Source: Myxococcus guangdongensis (lineage in GTDB: Bacteria; Myxococcota; Myxococcia; Myxococcales; Myxococcaceae). Taken from it: a stretch of DNA of 64,000 nt. This document shows, one piece after another, positions 60,843-64,000 of the stretch (position 1 is the first letter of the stretch; every line of letters starts with the position of its first letter). The notes under the pieces are model-generated. The model was not told where the DNA came from, ran no database searches, and was given only the letters and a program-made list of their open reading frames with translations. The stretch covers positions 310,001-374,000 of the forward strand of contig NZ_JAJVKW010000001.1 of assembly GCF_024198255.1 (NCBI RefSeq), written 5' to 3'. A program made the translations under genes and the position numbers.

Positions 60843-61244
60843 ATGAGCGAACAGGCGACCCAGCAGATGACGCCCGGCCCGGTGGCCACAGCGGCGCCCG
60901 TGGCCAAGGCCGCCCCCAAGGGCATCGTCGTGGCGGACAGCGCCGTGGCGCGGCTCAAGGAACTCCTGGAGCAGCGCCAGACGCCCGAGGCCGGCCTGCG
61001 GCTGGCCGTGAAGGGCGGCGGGTGCTCGGGCCTCCAGTACTCCATGGAGTGGTCCGAGAAGTCCCGCGAGCGCGACAAGATCTTCGAGCGGGACGGCGTG
61101 CGCGTCTTCGTGGACCCGAAGAGCTACCTGTACCTCATCGGCACGGAGCTGGTGTTCGAGCAGACGCTCATGGCCTCCGGCTTCAAGCTCAACAACCCCA
61201 ACATCAAGGCCGCGTGCGGCTGCGGAGAGAGCTTCTCCGTCTGA
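60843..61244 (+). CDS. iscA: A-type Fe-S carrier IscA with Ala-rich N-terminal extension
   Basis: This 133-residue carrier has C61 in GGGCSGLQY and C125/C127 in ACGCGESF, as in IscA/ErpA. Residues 1-27 are an Ala/Pro/Gln-rich extension not found in E. coli IscA. I take the ATG at 60843, which has a perfect AGGAGGT six bases upstream; an earlier ATG at 60822 has none. It carries clusters from IscU to target proteins, or supplies iron. Confidence 0.94.
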   Translation: MSEQATQQMTPGPVATAAPVAKAAPKGIVVADSAVARLKELLEQRQTPEAGLRLAVKGGGCSGLQYSMEWSEKSRERDKIFERDGVRVFVDPKSYLYLIGTELVFEQTLMASGFKLNNPNIKAACGCGESFSV

Positions 61245-61359
61245 CGTGGGGACAGCCCTCGTCCCTCGCCTCGCGCGGGGGACCTTCAGTCACGCGGGGT
61301 CCGGCCAGCCGCCGGGCCCCTTTCGTTTATCCGCCCCCTGCCCCCATGGAGCACACCGA

Positions 61360-61904
61360 GTGAGGACCCACTTCGACGTCTTCGGGCTGCCGCGCGCCTA
61401 TGACGTGGACGTGCCGGCGCTGGAGAAGCAGTACCGCGAGCTGTCGCTCCAGCTGCATCCGGACCGCGTGGCCCAGGCCGACGCGCGCGAGCGCCTCAAG
61501 GCCCTGGAGGGCACCACCGCCCTCAACGAGGCCTTCAAGGCGCTCAAGGACCCGGTGCGCCGCGCCTTCTACCTCTTGAAGCTCCACGGGGTGGACCTGG
61601 ACCGCGAGGACGCGGGCGCGCAGAAGGACATGCCCCTGGAGTTCCTCGAGGAGGTCATGGAGCTGCGCGAGGCGCTCGACGCCGCGATGGAGAAGAAGGA
61701 CCTGGCGCGGGTGCAGGCCATGGGCACCCAGGTGGAGGGGCGTCGCAAGGCGGCGCTCGACGAGGCGGCCGGTGCCCTGCGCGCCCTGGAGGGTGACGGT
61801 GACTCACAGGCTCCGGTGAGAAAGGCGTCGCATGCCCTGGGTCGGGTGCGCTACTTCACGCGCTTTCTCGAGCAGGTGGAAGCGTTCGAGGAGGAGAGTC
61901 TGTC

Positions 61905-61908
<4 letters not shown>
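61360..61908 (+). CDS. hscB: Co-chaperone HscB (J-domain)
   Basis: This 182-residue J-protein delivers IscU to HscA and stimulates its ATPase. The J domain (residues about 3-75) has H33-P34-D35 in QLHPDRVAQ, and the C-terminal helical IscU-binding domain includes [15 protein letters not shown]. The start is GTG 61360 with GGAG eight bases upstream. Open sequence before it does not resemble the family. A five-codon mini-ORF (61346-61363, ending TGA) overlaps the start and could couple translation. The stop overlaps hscA by 4 bp (GTGA). Confidence 0.93.
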
Positions 61909-63749
<1,841 letters not shown>

Positions 63750-63750
63750 C

Positions 63751-64000
63751 GTGCCCAAGGTCACCTTCAAGAGCCCGCTGGCCGAGGTCAGCGTGGACGT
63801 CCCCCCTGGGACCATCCTCCTGGACGCCGCCGAACAGTCGGGGGCCCAGGTGGGCCACAGCTGTGGCGGGGTCTGCGGCTGCTCCACCTGTCACATCTGG
63901 GTGCGCAAGGGCCTGGACTCGCTCAGCGAGCAATCGGACGCGGAGGCGGACCGGTTGGACATGGGGTTCGACGTGCGTCCGTACTCCCGGTTGAGCTGCC
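63751..64000 (+). CDS. fdx: [2Fe-2S] ferredoxin of the isc operon (partial)
   Basis: It starts at GTG 63751, one base after the hscA stop, and runs off the right end after 83 codons. The adrenodoxin-type cluster ligands are C38-x5-C44-x2-C47 in HSCGGVCGCSTCH, with the fourth, C83, at the last visible codon (Y-S-R-L-S-C). An extra Cys at 42 is also common in Isc ferredoxins. It supplies electrons during cluster assembly. About 25-30 residues remain beyond the window. Confidence 0.93.
   Translation, partial: MPKVTFKSPLAEVSVDVPPGTILLDAAEQSGAQVGHSCGGVCGCSTCHIWVRKGLDSLSEQSDAEADRLDMGFDVRPYSRLSC

Overview
The window is chromosomal DNA from a high-GC delta-proteobacterium, almost certainly a Myxococcaceae member (Myxococcus/Corallococcus-like). 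The evidence is dense GC-rich coding with strong third-position GC, a TIGR02996 paralogue, PATAN/DUF4388 proteins, ELWxxDGT repeats, sigma-54 activators, many lipoproteins, and a lipoprotein-toxin/immunity pair of the kind myxobacteria exchange between cells. No phage, insertion sequence, CRISPR array, rRNA or tRNA was recognised.

Layout. 1-5.9 kb is accessory: a truncated lipoprotein, a TIGR02996 protein, a candidate SitA/SitI-like toxin-immunity pair (1993-3731), a Tat-exported DUF1036 protein, an unknown lipoprotein and a decayed esterase. 5.9-13.7 kb holds a thioesterase/TetR operon divergent from a FabF-type ketosynthase, a ScfR/RamB-like regulator with a TPR protein, a TauE/DUF1634 pair and a phospholipase-C-like protein. 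13.8-22.6 kb holds leucyl aminopeptidase, then on the minus strand lpxC, a DsbA-like lipoprotein, a PATAN protein and a lipoprotein, followed by ruvB with a downstream partner. 22.9-32.3 kb holds an MBL-fold protein, an ELWxxDGT protein, the yebC-ruvC-ruvA operon, receiver/PATAN and NtrC-type regulators, and an Fpg-family protein whose catalytic proline is alanine.

32.3-43 kb holds a 2 x 103 bp tandem repeat, an S41-type protease, an RNA-repair locus (rtcA, rtcB with a clear sigma-54 promoter, divergent rtcR), a lipoprotein with two six-cysteine repeats and an M24 peptidase. 43.2-51.2 kb is the most unusual part: two tandem copies of a three-gene cassette. Each copy encodes an ECF sigma factor, then (4 bp overlap) a zinc-finger anti-sigma domain fused to a membrane segment, TPR-like helices and a CHAT cysteine protease, then a small proline-rich acidic peptide. 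I propose it as a protease-gated sigma-factor switch. 51.3-58.6 kb holds a sensor kinase, an EamA transporter, a DTW-domain tRNA modifier, a DsbD-like protein and an SPFH protein. 58.9-64 kb is the iscS-iscU-iscA-hscB-hscA-fdx iron-sulfur assembly operon, cut by the window end.

All assignments are from reading the sequence and recalled family motifs; no database search was run.
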